The notes beneath the pieces are model-generated. The model did not search any database and was not told the origin of the DNA. It saw only the letters and a list, made by a program, of their open reading frames with translations. Source: Acidobacteriaceae bacterium (lineage in GTDB: Bacteria > Acidobacteriota > Terriglobia > Terriglobales > Acidobacteriaceae). Taken from it: a DNA stretch of 64,000 bases. A program made the translations under genes and the position numbers. Positions 44,960 through 53,217 of this stretch are shown piece after piece; position 1 is the stretch's first letter, and every line of letters begins with the position of its first letter. The stretch lies in contig PLHW01000044.1 of the NCBI GenBank assembly GCA_003139095.1, forward strand, positions 63,838 to 127,837, written 5' to 3'.

Positions 44960-44988
44960 CCCATGCGGGCGAGGCTCGCCCGCATGGG
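44960..44988 (+). repeat. 29-bp near-perfect palindrome
   Basis: Two 14-base arms (44960-44973 and 44975-44988) are exact reverse complements around a single central base. It lies 22 bases upstream of the ATG at 45010. The length and GC content allow a strong hairpin or a dimeric binding site, or it could block ribosome entry for the next gene. Confidence 0.55.
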
Positions 44989-45009
44989 CTGAAGAGAGGA
45001 GTCACCGTC

Positions 45010-45285
45010 ATGTTTCCATTGTTCCCACTTGGGCAAATTGTGGCCACGCCCGGGGCGCTTGCTGCATTGGAGAGAGCAAAGCAGCCGCCTACATGTTTCT
45101 TGGACCGTCATGCAATCGGGGACTGGGGCGAACTGGAGCCAACCGATGTCGCAGAGAATGAGTACCGCGTGGCGCACGGGTTTCGACTGCTGAGCAGCTA
45201 CCAGACAGACGCCGGAGAGAGGCTGTGGATAATCACCGAAGCAGATCGATCCGCAACCACGCTGCTTCTGCCAGAAGAGTACTGA
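45010..45285 (+). CDS. Small conserved plasmid protein
   Basis: A 91-residue protein with LGQIVATPGALAAL, HAIGDWGELEPTDVAEN and GERLWIITEADRSATTLLLPEEY. This pattern recurs in small plasmid- and ICE-encoded proteins of unknown function. GAGGAG precedes the ATG. It follows the palindrome. Confidence 0.7.
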   Translation: MFPLFPLGQIVATPGALAALERAKQPPTCFLDRHAIGDWGELEPTDVAENEYRVAHGFRLLSSYQTDAGERLWIITEADRSATTLLLPEEY

Positions 45286-45384
45286 CGAGCTGCATGAATC
45301 GGATCATTGGTCGTCGGGGTTTTTTGGGGGGGTACAAAACGGCTATGCGAGCGGCCTTGACCTGGCTTGGTTGACCAAGAGACG

Positions 45385-45560
45385 CACTGTGCATGACCTT
45401 TAGTTCGAGCCAAAGTACGATGAATTCCCGGCCGCGTACGATCTGGAGTCTCTCCAATGCGCTCACTTCCGCATTCAAGGAACTGGATCCCATTCCAAAG
45501 TTCAAGGCCATAGGCAAGCTGGGCGAGGTTCTGGAGACCCGATTATCGCAATCGTTCTAG
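45385..45560 (+). pseudogene. Decayed 3' end of a second DUF932 gene
   Basis: The stretch matches the 3' end of the intact DUF932 gene (about 44724-44900) at base level. Its frame is broken by a TAG at 45401-45403, where the parent has the Tyr codon, and by a one-base insertion just after, near 45421-45430. It has no start codon and no ribosome site. After the insertion the translation RTIWSLSNALTSAFKEL matches the parent closely and ends in LSQSF at the same stop. It is a remnant of a duplicate. The rest of 45286-45751 has no gene. Confidence 0.85.
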
Positions 45561-45751
45561 CGCATCGGATGTTGCCGGCCGCATTCCTTCATCAAGTGGG
45601 CTCGATTGAACCCTATCGCAGATCAAAACGCGGTCTATTTCGCCGGCACAGAGGTTTTGAGCATCCAGGCGGGGTCCAGGGGTTGTCGTCTGACGAAGAA
45701 CGAGGGCCGCCACAAATTGTGGACTACGACGCACAGCTGACAGGAGCGAAA

Positions 45752-46210
45752 TCAGGAGACGGCGTCATCCTCTCCCGACTCAAGTTCGGACTCGTTTCTT
45801 TTTAGTTGCTGGACTATTTCCGCCGAAGGATAGAAAAGATTGAGTTGTCCCTTTCCAGGGACGGGCGTTGGGAAACGCCGAGGAGCGCCGACCATCCAGG
45901 CTACCAGACCGCCTCGATATTTCCCCGAGTCAAGATGTTTGTCTAGCCATTGGCTCCATCGCTCTTGAGTAACAGGCACAATCGCAATTAATTGAATGGA
46001 TCCGACAAACCCGCCTCGGTACAAATCTTGGAGACCGAATCTACGTTCCAGCTCAAGATCGCTCTTGAGGCCTGCGTGCAACCATAGTCTACCCCGGTAC
46101 TCCGGCGCCCATGATCGAATCTCGATCGATTTTCGTCCACTGATTAGCAATTCAGCCCAAGGTTGCCGGACACTGATCGCAGGCCAGTCTTGGGCGATTT
46201 CTGAATCCAT
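45752..46210 (-). CDS. ASCH-domain protein, last gene of the CHAT/QueC-like operon
   Basis: A 152-residue protein with AISVRQPWAELLISGRKSIE and IRSWAPEYRGRLWLHAG, the start of an ASCH fold (PUA-like RNA or nucleobase pocket). Some ASCH proteins are nucleases and YqfB is an amidohydrolase of modified cytidine. It starts seven bases after the QueC-like gene ends, so it is co-transcribed. A role in reading or removing a nucleobase-type mark is a guess from context. Confidence 0.78.
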   Translation of the reverse strand: MDSEIAQDWPAISVRQPWAELLISGRKSIEIRSWAPEYRGRLWLHAGLKSDLELERRFGLQDLYRGGFVGSIQLIAIVPVTQERWSQWLDKHLDSGKYRGGLVAWMVGAPRRFPTPVPGKGQLNLFYPSAEIVQQLKRNESELESGEDDAVS

Positions 46211-46217
46211 CTAAACC

Positions 46218-47489
46218 TCAAAAGAAAGTGTCAAAAAACTCTTTCGCAAATTGTCTAAAGAGACGCTCAAGTGAGTTGAGGTCAACCCAACCGTCGTCAA
46301 TCAAGTCAAGTGCTTCCGCCGGGAGGACAGTGCGAAATTCCGCGGTAGTTCGAGCGGCACGAACGGCAGAGAGAAGCTCAACGTATTCAAGAAAGTGTGC
46401 GCCGAGCTTCGCATGGTTCCGAACTCCGTTTCGTCGCAAGTCGAAAGCGAAGTGCTCCCGCGGAAGCGCTGTACGTCGAATGATACAAGGAATGCAGACT
46501 CCACACTGCTCATTGGCATGCTTGGTGTCCGGTCCCAGGGTTCGAACACCAAATACATGGGGTGCTGACAAGTTCCAGCAGCTTTGAGTGGCAGATGTAA
46601 TCTGTGCAGCCCGCTTGTTCCCAATCTCTTTCTCCAGCGCGTGAACGGCCTCGCGCTTCGTCATCTGCCACAACGGGTTGACAACGCACCACCTGCCAGT
46701 CAATACACAGTCCACCAGTTTGACGAAAAGCTGGTGGAGTTTAGGGTGCGCGTGTCTCGTCATGGCAAGAGAAGGCACTGGTGGAATCGCGCTCGCAAGT
46801 ATGCCGTTTTCAAACTGCACAACCTCGCGCGCACCCCATGTTTCTGCCGTTGCCGCAGCCAGAGCCAGGAATAAGAACGATCGATAGTAGAAGGATCTTC
46901 CTGGACCAGTACTCCCCTGCTGACGCCATTGAGTTGGACGTGGAAAGTCAAGATCCGCCGCGATATCTGCTTGAAGGGCCTTTTGTCGCGTATAAAACGA
47001 GCAAAGCTGAGTGTCGTGCACAGAAACCAGCCCGGCGCCTGCGCCACAGGCGCTATCGAGTCCGCCCGAGAGCAAGGCTACGCGCCGAACGGGCTGGTCA
47101 GAAGGCTTGATCTTTGAGAATCCGGTAGCCTGCCGGGGCCGACTAACCACGTTGACTTCCCAGACCGTATTGCCAAGGAAGCCAAGCAGTTCCTCTAATA
47201 ACCGGCTGGGGCGCTCCCTCCATGACTGCGGATCGCGCAATGGGATGGTCAGCTCATACTTCACATTGGGATTGCTTGCACTACGCTTCTGCAGTTGCCG
47301 CTCAATCCGGTATACGACCGTCGCGAGGTCGAGCAAGTCGGCGGCGGGAACAGAGATCGGGCGTGGACCAATCGGGCCGTCCGTTACTAGCCAGCCGGGT
47401 CCTCCCAATTCAACGGAGGTCAACTGGTCGCCGAACGCGGCTATCCGGCCATGCGCCTTGCAGACTGCTTGGTTCGGTCCTCTTTTCAT
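46218..47489 (-). CDS. QatC/QueC-like PP-loop enzyme
   Basis: A 423-residue protein whose centre has ALLSGGLDSACGAG, the SGGLDS ATP-pyrophosphatase loop. Its C-terminal part has QSCWN, then EQCGVCIPC, an intact four-cysteine zinc site as in QueC (which makes preQ0 from carboxy-deazaguanine). The N-terminal 130 residues are extra, as in QatC of the Qat anti-phage system, which is the nearest relative I recognise. QueC-like enzymes of type IV CBASS (Cap9) conjugate a deazaguanine to a protein N-terminal glycine. Here the ATG overlaps the stop of the Gly-rich gene, which begins Met-Gly. Confidence 0.85.
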   Translation of the reverse strand: MKRGPNQAVCKAHGRIAAFGDQLTSVELGGPGWLVTDGPIGPRPISVPAADLLDLATVVYRIERQLQKRSASNPNVKYELTIPLRDPQSWRERPSRLLEELLGFLGNTVWEVNVVSRPRQATGFSKIKPSDQPVRRVALLSGGLDSACGAGAGLVSVHDTQLCSFYTRQKALQADIAADLDFPRPTQWRQQGSTGPGRSFYYRSFLFLALAAATAETWGAREVVQFENGILASAIPPVPSLAMTRHAHPKLHQLFVKLVDCVLTGRWCVVNPLWQMTKREAVHALEKEIGNKRAAQITSATQSCWNLSAPHVFGVRTLGPDTKHANEQCGVCIPCIIRRTALPREHFAFDLRRNGVRNHAKLGAHFLEYVELLSAVRAARTTAEFRTVLPAEALDLIDDGWVDLNSLERLFRQFAKEFFDTFF

Positions 47490-48235
47490 CGACGAAGCTG
47501 GTCCCGAAACCAGTCCTCCTTTTGCGCGATCACGTCGAACAGGTGTCGATAGGAAACTTGCTTGATGTCCTCGCCAAGCGGCTTGCCCCCGAAACGCGTC
47601 ATGAAATCCGCGACGACGCGGTCGGCCCTTTCCTGTACCACGCTGCGAAGCCCCTCCTTCACCTCCTCTGGCAAAGCACGCTCTTCGCCTCGAGTCACCT
47701 CGTAGAGCAGATCGCCCAAGAACAGTCCCGATAAGTGATCGAAGACCCCGGCATCAAGCTTCCTGATCACACCTTCTGCTGCGGCTGAACCGAAGGTTTG
47801 GGAGTCATCGCTTACGGCGCGAAGCAAAAAGTTCTCAAGTGCCATGCGAACGAATGCCCGTGATTTCCTGTTACCATCAGCAGCCTCGAACCGGCGCATG
47901 AGTGCAGCCGCAAGGCGGGGCAGGCAGCCAGGACCACCGTCCACTTTGAGCCTGGCGGCGATTCCACTCCAATCTCGGTTTATTGCAAGATCCACGCGGA
48001 GTAGACTCAGTTCGCGATAGACGTTACGGGCCGAGCTGTCTACAAATTGTTCGTGCAGATACTCAGGCCGCAATTTCTTGAGAACTTTGGTAAGAGCTTC
48101 CGCTTTCTTGGTCGCATCAACATCCTGCACTAATATGCGACCGCCGCTGATCCGATATCCGCCATAGCCCTTGCCGCCGCCGGCGGTAGCACCGCCGCTG
48201 CCGCCGCCACCACCGCCTCCTGATCCGCTTCCCAT
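47486..48235 (-). CDS. Gly-rich N-terminus protein, candidate substrate of the QueC-like enzyme
   Basis: A 249-residue protein. It begins Met-Gly-Ser-Gly with a Gly/Ser run to about residue 28, then a helical domain (EALTKVLKKLRPEYLHEQFV, FVRMALENFLL). Its start is fixed by a TAATG overlap with the CHAT gene stop and by the 4-base overlap with the next gene. Methionine removal would expose a glycine N-terminus. This is reminiscent of QatB, though the rest of the sequence is not like it. No catalytic motif was seen; it may be an adaptor or effector carried by the modification. Confidence 0.75.
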   Translation of the reverse strand: MGSGSGGGGGGGSGGATAGGGKGYGGYRISGGRILVQDVDATKKAEALTKVLKKLRPEYLHEQFVDSSARNVYRELSLLRVDLAINRDWSGIAARLKVDGGPGCLPRLAAALMRRFEAADGNRKSRAFVRMALENFLLRAVSDDSQTFGSAAAEGVIRKLDAGVFDHLSGLFLGDLLYEVTRGEERALPEEVKEGLRSVVQERADRVVADFMTRFGGKPLGEDIKQVSYRHLFDVIAQKEDWFRDQLRR

Positions 48236-51200
48236 TACGAGACCCTCCCCCAGACGTCCTCTGGAGTATGAAATTCCTTGCTTTGAAGCCAGATCTCGGC
48301 CCAGGGGCGCTCGATGAATTGCTCCCATTTTTGATTCCCGTCGTGGCCCGACGAAAACAAGGCGTATCCCGCCGCCGAAGCCGCAATGCGAAACCGGTCA
48401 CTTCCCGCGTCAAACGAAGGATTTCGTTCCAGGTCTTCCAAGTTTGCCACCATAGACTGGCGAGCAACATTAAGATCACCAGTCGTCATTCGTTTTGCTG
48501 CACGCAACCTACCGTCGACCAAAGTCCGTACGGCCCAGCCATGCCGCGGAAACGCGGACAGGCCAGTTTCAAGCTCATTCCATCTCGCGAGATCGAAGGG
48601 TTCAAACTCCCAGAAGCGCCGCGCGGCACATATGGCCATCAACATGAGGTGTCCACTTGCGGCCGCAGCGGAACGAGCTGCATTCAGCAAGTCGGCCGCC
48701 TCGTGTCGCTTTTCCGCGATCGCGACCCGTGCTTTTTCGTACTCGATCTCAGCAAAAACAGGATGGTCGTGTCTGTTTTTGAGTAGCGCCTCTGCCTGGA
48801 TCAACATATCCTTGCCGCGTTGCCATTCAGGCTCGCCAAAAACGTGCCCCGTGCGAACGCATTCCGCATAGTTCCGGAGAACCACTGCGACATCAATCGC
48901 CGCATCGTCATCACTCTGCCATTCTTGCAACAGACGTTCGTATTCCTCGGCGGCCTGCCGAGGCTGATAGAACAGGTATTGGAGAATGCGCGCACGATCC
49001 TGTCCGTACGCTCGCAGCCGCCTCGCAACAAGCGGCGTCACATCCGAATCAGGAACGGCGCGCAGAACCGTGATCGCGGCGTCAATTTCATCGAGTGCAG
49101 CTTGCTTAGCGCCTTCGGCTTTGTGGATCTCAGCTCGAAGGCCATGTTGCCATGCGCTTTCCAGTGGAGTGGCGGCCGAACTTCGTTCAAGCCAAAACGT
49201 TGCCTGTCCCATGTCCGCAAGCATGGCATGAGCCCACGCACATATGATCAGAATGTTTTCGGGAAGCTCGCGCCAGAGTCGGCCCAGGAGGCGCATCACG
49301 GAAAGAACAGCCAGTGGGCGGTCAAGATCGCGATATCTCACCAGGAGAGCACACGCCTCTTCCACTCCGGCCTTGTTCTCGCCAGCTCCCAAGCAATGCG
49401 TCAAACGCTGCTCTCGTACCGCTGGCGTCAATCTACCGACAAAAGTTGTGTGGCTGAAGATCTGCATGCACGCTCTGTGCGCTGCCGTTACAGCTTCCTG
49501 GTCCATCCGCGTGCGAAAGAACCTTGCAGCCGAAGCTGCCAAGACAACTTCCTCCACGGCTGTGTTGACGAGTAGCGCGTTCAGGTTAACCAACCGCTCC
49601 AGCGACATTCCAGTCGCTTCGATTGAGGAGCGGGGCACAGGTGTACCCAGAAGTGCCAAAGCATTGCTCAGGAGTGGGGCTTCCGAATAGGCGGCGTTCA
49701 GCGTGTTCTCATTCACCTGCATATCGAACTCCTCGACAGCCCAGCCATCGGAGACCATTCGTCCATCAACGACCTCTCCCATGATATTCACAGTGGTCAC
49801 AGTGGCAATCAACGGATCCCAGAACCATTCCTCGGAGCGGTAGACGGGCGGCTGCCAAATGGCCACGATGAGGTTCGGCAGCGAACATAGGCGCCTCCAT
49901 CCAGCTTGTGGCTTGTGTCGGATCAGTTCCAGCGCATTCCGAAAATCGTCCCCGGGCGCATCAGCAACTTCGAGGGTCTGCTGGAGTTCCTCAGCCCAAG
50001 CCATCAAACCCTCAGCAGTGTCGAGACCCGCGTTGAACTCAACTGCCACGACATAGCAGGGCAGTACGACTTGAATGGCTAGAAGGAAGCGAATCCACCG
50101 TTCTCTGTGCTCTGCGAGATTAGATCCTTTGATCCAGCAGAGCCGGACTGCGCCGCAACGACTTGCGAAGTCGATCTCTTCAACGGTCGGCGGAAAAAAG
50201 ACCCTGCCATCCCGTTTCAGCCGAGCGCGGCGGCTCGCAGTCTGAAGCTGAGCCAGGTTTGAACTGGGGCCGTTCCACGCGAGGCGTGCCGCCGACAAGC
50301 CAGACGACCACACAACGGGGCAAGCCCAATCGAGACTGTCGCCGGCCCCAGTCTTCCACGCGTCCAGTAGCACAGAGCGCCCGCGGGCAGCAGAGACATC
50401 GAGCGCGTCTCCCGCGGCCAATGACTGAAAGACTTCTTGCGCCAGCAGGATTGCTCCAGAATCGGTCACGGGCGCCTGCATGGCAAGGACGCTCGCAACA
50501 CCGCTCTTCGCGAGTGCCATATAGAACGGGGGCCCTGGTGATTCGCGGCTGTCCGCCGATCCTCGGGCCGTATCGCAAGCCCAGAATGCTGCAAACAAAG
50601 GCGGCGTCGGGGCTGCCGCGATCAGCTGCCCGATCCGCGCAGGCGTCAGCCGCGAACCATCCGTAAGGATGAATCCCGGCGGACTGCTGGAGCCGTGTCC
50701 GCTGAAGAAAATAACATCCGGGGCGTCTTTGAAGACGTTCTCCAGATCCGCCGCTGTGGGCTGGCACGACCGTGGCTTGACAATTGACTGCCGGTGGGCC
50801 GCGGGAAGTGAGTCGTAGACTTTCAACAGCAACTCCGCTTCACGCGTCAAGTCCAGGCGAACCCTCCCCGTCCTTGACCCATCATCGCCTTGCATGAGAA
50901 GTACAGACATTGGTCGATCAAAGCGAGATGGGAGAGTGGAAGGGCCATCGGAAAGGCCGCGCACGATCGAGATGTTCGATCTCCGCTCCCGGTCCAACTC
51001 GCCAACTAGAAGCTCCCACGGGACGTCCCAAGCGCCCGGAGGGAACTGCAGAAGGAAGCGCTTAATGAGCCGGTCATCTCCACCAGACTCGAGTAGCCAC
51101 CCGTCCCGGAACCGTTTCGAAGTGGCAATTCGGTTGAACCGGGGAAGCGCTCTCCATTTTCGAATGTGCGACGGCGCCTGAAGATATACAGGCCAAGGTA

Positions 51201-51288
51201 TGGGCATATCTCGGACCGCAGATCCCTTCTTAATCCTCCACGCGACCGACCACCAGCCACGGACCCATTCGACAAGCACATCAGACAT
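48235..51288 (-). CDS. CHAT-domain protease with helical repeat C-terminus
   Basis: A 1017-residue protein. The CHAT (caspase-like) domain has VIFFSGHGSS with His198 and FAAFWACDTARG with Cys238, the catalytic dyad. The N-terminal 100 residues precede it; the C-terminal half is mostly helical and TPR-like (AEEYERLLQEWQSDDDAAI), as in other CHAT proteases where repeats sense a partner. GAGGGGTG precedes the ATG. It is coupled to the Gly-rich gene by TAATG. CHAT proteases act in anti-phage systems by cleaving a target on activation; the target here is unknown. Confidence 0.83.
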   Translation of the reverse strand: MSDVLVEWVRGWWSVAWRIKKGSAVRDMPIPWPVYLQAPSHIRKWRALPRFNRIATSKRFRDGWLLESGGDDRLIKRFLLQFPPGAWDVPWELLVGELDRERRSNISIVRGLSDGPSTLPSRFDRPMSVLLMQGDDGSRTGRVRLDLTREAELLLKVYDSLPAAHRQSIVKPRSCQPTAADLENVFKDAPDVIFFSGHGSSSPPGFILTDGSRLTPARIGQLIAAAPTPPLFAAFWACDTARGSADSRESPGPPFYMALAKSGVASVLAMQAPVTDSGAILLAQEVFQSLAAGDALDVSAARGRSVLLDAWKTGAGDSLDWACPVVWSSGLSAARLAWNGPSSNLAQLQTASRRARLKRDGRVFFPPTVEEIDFASRCGAVRLCWIKGSNLAEHRERWIRFLLAIQVVLPCYVVAVEFNAGLDTAEGLMAWAEELQQTLEVADAPGDDFRNALELIRHKPQAGWRRLCSLPNLIVAIWQPPVYRSEEWFWDPLIATVTTVNIMGEVVDGRMVSDGWAVEEFDMQVNENTLNAAYSEAPLLSNALALLGTPVPRSSIEATGMSLERLVNLNALLVNTAVEEVVLAASAARFFRTRMDQEAVTAAHRACMQIFSHTTFVGRLTPAVREQRLTHCLGAGENKAGVEEACALLVRYRDLDRPLAVLSVMRLLGRLWRELPENILIICAWAHAMLADMGQATFWLERSSAATPLESAWQHGLRAEIHKAEGAKQAALDEIDAAITVLRAVPDSDVTPLVARRLRAYGQDRARILQYLFYQPRQAAEEYERLLQEWQSDDDAAIDVAVVLRNYAECVRTGHVFGEPEWQRGKDMLIQAEALLKNRHDHPVFAEIEYEKARVAIAEKRHEAADLLNAARSAAAASGHLMLMAICAARRFWEFEPFDLARWNELETGLSAFPRHGWAVRTLVDGRLRAAKRMTTGDLNVARQSMVANLEDLERNPSFDAGSDRFRIAASAAGYALFSSGHDGNQKWEQFIERPWAEIWLQSKEFHTPEDVWGRVS

Positions 51289-51315
51289 GGCACCCCTCGA
51301 GCGATCCGGCGACAG

Positions 51316-51633
51316 TTAGTGAAACCACGACCTGAAGAACGGACGACCGTCGCCGCGGAAGTTGCCACCGGCAGCATCCGACACACCAGCTGCCGAGAGA
51401 TAGACGAGGAAGGCATTGAAGAACCCGACGATGTCGGCTTTTGGGTCGGCTAGTTTTTCTGTCAGAAACAGGCCGGCAGTTATTACTGCGAATGACACAA
51501 TCAGGCCCGTCTTGGCCGGGGACCATCCGGCGAATTTGTGCAGAGCGCCCGTGACGATCGTGGTAAGAGTCACAGAGCCCAGCAGAGTTCCAAAGGTCGC
51601 GATGGTGAAAAAATCGTCAGGCAATGTTGCCAT
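51316..51633 (-). CDS. Small three-helix membrane protein, first gene of the CHAT operon
   Basis: A 105-residue protein with three likely membrane helices (about residues 8-32, 40-62, 68-88). GGAGGG lies just upstream of its ATG. It ends 27 bases before the CHAT gene and is probably co-transcribed. Small membrane proteins near CHAT proteases could be targets or effectors; in gasdermin-like systems a protease activates a membrane protein, but no gasdermin fold is apparent here. Confidence 0.65.
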   Translation of the reverse strand: MATLPDDFFTIATFGTLLGSVTLTTIVTGALHKFAGWSPAKTGLIVSFAVITAGLFLTEKLADPKADIVGFFNAFLVYLSAAGVSDAAGGNFRGDGRPFFRSWFH

Positions 51634-51799
51634 GTCAACCCTCCATAGATTCGAGGTGTGATTCTAGCTGGGGTTAGTAGCCGACTGGCAACATACCCCG
51701 AACTGCCTGCGATTGCAACGCCTGTGTCGTTCTATTGTGTGTCGGACCTTTACCTAGTTAGTCGGACTGCCGTTGGGGATAACCGGAGAAGGGCAGATT

Positions 51800-51844
51800 G
51801 GTCAACGCTTGGTCAACTTACAATTAGAGTCTTACAGTTAGATT
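51800..51844. repeat. Paired direct repeats in the divergent intergenic region
   Basis: GGTCAAC occurs at 51800-51806 and again at 51811-51817, one helical turn apart. It is followed by two near-identical 14-mers (CTTACAATTAGAGT at 51817-51830 and CTTACAGTTAGATT at 51831-51844). Tandem repeats spaced this way often bind regulators. The stretch 51634-52118 separates the minus-strand CHAT operon from the plus-strand ferritin-like gene and holds no other credible gene. Confidence 0.4.
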
Positions 51845-51940
51845 AAGAGACATATTACGGGTTGCCAGAGGCAGTCGATCTTGCGGAAGCGCGTTCTGTC
51901 TGTGATTGTCTCGAAACTGAGGTGCTCGAAGCTGAGGTGC

Positions 51941-51969
51941 TTGACAAGCTGACGATAAAGACCTATCTT
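51941..51969 (+). promoter_or_regulatory. Sigma-70-type promoter upstream of the ferritin-like operon
   Basis: TTGACA at 51941-51946, 17 bases, then TATCTT at 51964-51969 make a good promoter on the plus strand. It would start transcripts near 51976, about 140 bases before the ATG at 52119. It is downstream of the direct repeats at 51800-51844. Confidence 0.5.
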
Positions 51970-52118
51970 GTTTGCCAATTCGGCGATCGGAAGTCGGAGG
52001 CCTTTCAGGCTTCTGATCCGAGGGGGCTTCTACTCGCCGACTTTCCCAGGGAAAATAGGTTAAGGCCGCCACTGTCAGATGCTCCCAAAGAGCGGAGTCC
52101 GAGCGGAAAGTTTTAGGA

Positions 52119-53186
52119 ATGAAAAGAAATCTAAAGATCAAGCTCCTGATGGACATGCCCGCGGAAGCGCATGACTTGAGCTGGTTGCAGGCTTCTTTAC
52201 AGGCCGCTCTCGAACTGGAACTTTCTACTCTGCCACCCTACCTCTGCGGACTCTACGCTCTCCAGGACCCGATATCCGATGCCGCGCAGTTGATCCAGAC
52301 CATTGTTCTTGACGAGATGGGGCATTTTGGCATTGCCAGCAATTTGCTGTGGGCCACTGGAATGCAGCCGAAGATTTTCGAGGGCTATGATTCAATCGTT
52401 TACCCCGGTCCTTTACCCGGCGGAGTCCGCCCGAAATGTGATCTTAACCTTCACTTTCCTTGCGATCCGAATTTTGAAGTTGCGCTGGGCTTCAAAGATT
52501 ACAAATCCTTTGTGCAAATGTGTATGCAGATCGAATATCCCGAGGACCCGGTCCCACGTCCTTTAGTGTCCGCGCTTGACGCTGAGCAAGAGATCTTTCC
52601 TACCATCGGTGAATTCTATGGCGCTATTCTCAGCGCCTTCGAAGCTCTAGATACTCAGATCCCCTACGGCACAAACCTCGACAAACAGATCAAGAAGAAC
52701 TTTCCAGCAGTTGCGAAAATCGACGGGTTGACGGCCGCAACCACGGCAATCAACTTAATTAAAAGCCAGGGGGAGGGAGCGTCTTCGAAGTTTCCGTTCA
52801 CTGACACAACAAGAAAGACTTTGGCTCACTTCTACACATTCGGCGAAATCTACTTCGGTAGAAAGTATGTTTTTGACCCAGCCAGTCAGACTGGCGATTG
52901 GAGTGGTGACACGGTAGGGGTCCCGAGCGCGGCCCTAATGACCCCGGTTCCGCTGGGCGGCTATGGTCCTGGCGCGCCGCCAGAAGTCACAGATTGCGAC
53001 CGGGTCTTCACTCAAATGCTTCGCCAACTCGACCAGGCTTGGTCGGGGAGCGGAGGTGGCGCGCTGAATGCTGCCATTGATTCCATGGATTCCCTCAAAT
53101 CCACAATTCTAAGTTTGTTTGCGAAGAATATTTCAAGGCCCGAAGGCGGGATCTTCGGGCCACAGTTCAGAAAGATCGTGCAATAG
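52119..53186 (+). CDS. VioB-type ferritin-like protein
   Basis: A 355-residue protein with a ferritin-like fold: ALELELSTLPPYLCGLYAL and LDEMGHFGIASNLLWATG carry the Glu and ExxH ligands, and EFYGAILSAFEAL and YTFGEIYFGRKYVF add more. It matches the ferritin-like domain of VioB (iminophenyl-pyruvate dimer synthase) but lacks VioB's other domains. It likely uses a metal pair for oxidation of an amino-acid-derived imine. It heads a plus-strand operon. Confidence 0.75.
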   Translation: MKRNLKIKLLMDMPAEAHDLSWLQASLQAALELELSTLPPYLCGLYALQDPISDAAQLIQTIVLDEMGHFGIASNLLWATGMQPKIFEGYDSIVYPGPLPGGVRPKCDLNLHFPCDPNFEVALGFKDYKSFVQMCMQIEYPEDPVPRPLVSALDAEQEIFPTIGEFYGAILSAFEALDTQIPYGTNLDKQIKKNFPAVAKIDGLTAATTAINLIKSQGEGASSKFPFTDTTRKTLAHFYTFGEIYFGRKYVFDPASQTGDWSGDTVGVPSAALMTPVPLGGYGPGAPPEVTDCDRVFTQMLRQLDQAWSGSGGGALNAAIDSMDSLKSTILSLFAKNISRPEGGIFGPQFRKIVQ

Positions 53187-53217
53187 AAGCGAATAACGCT
53201 GGTCTTTGGAGTCAAAT

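Noticed and set aside
48178-48235. A GGC/GGT simple repeat
   Set aside because: It encodes the Gly/Ser run of a gene fixed by overlaps on both sides, so it is coding and not a free microsatellite.
46218-51288. A standard QatABCD system
   Set aside because: Only the QatC-like gene is recognisable; no QatA ATPase or QatD TatD-type nuclease is present.
51862-52116. An 84-residue plus-strand frame before the ferritin-like gene
   Set aside because: It starts with TTG, lacks a ribosome site and contains the promoter at 51941-51969.
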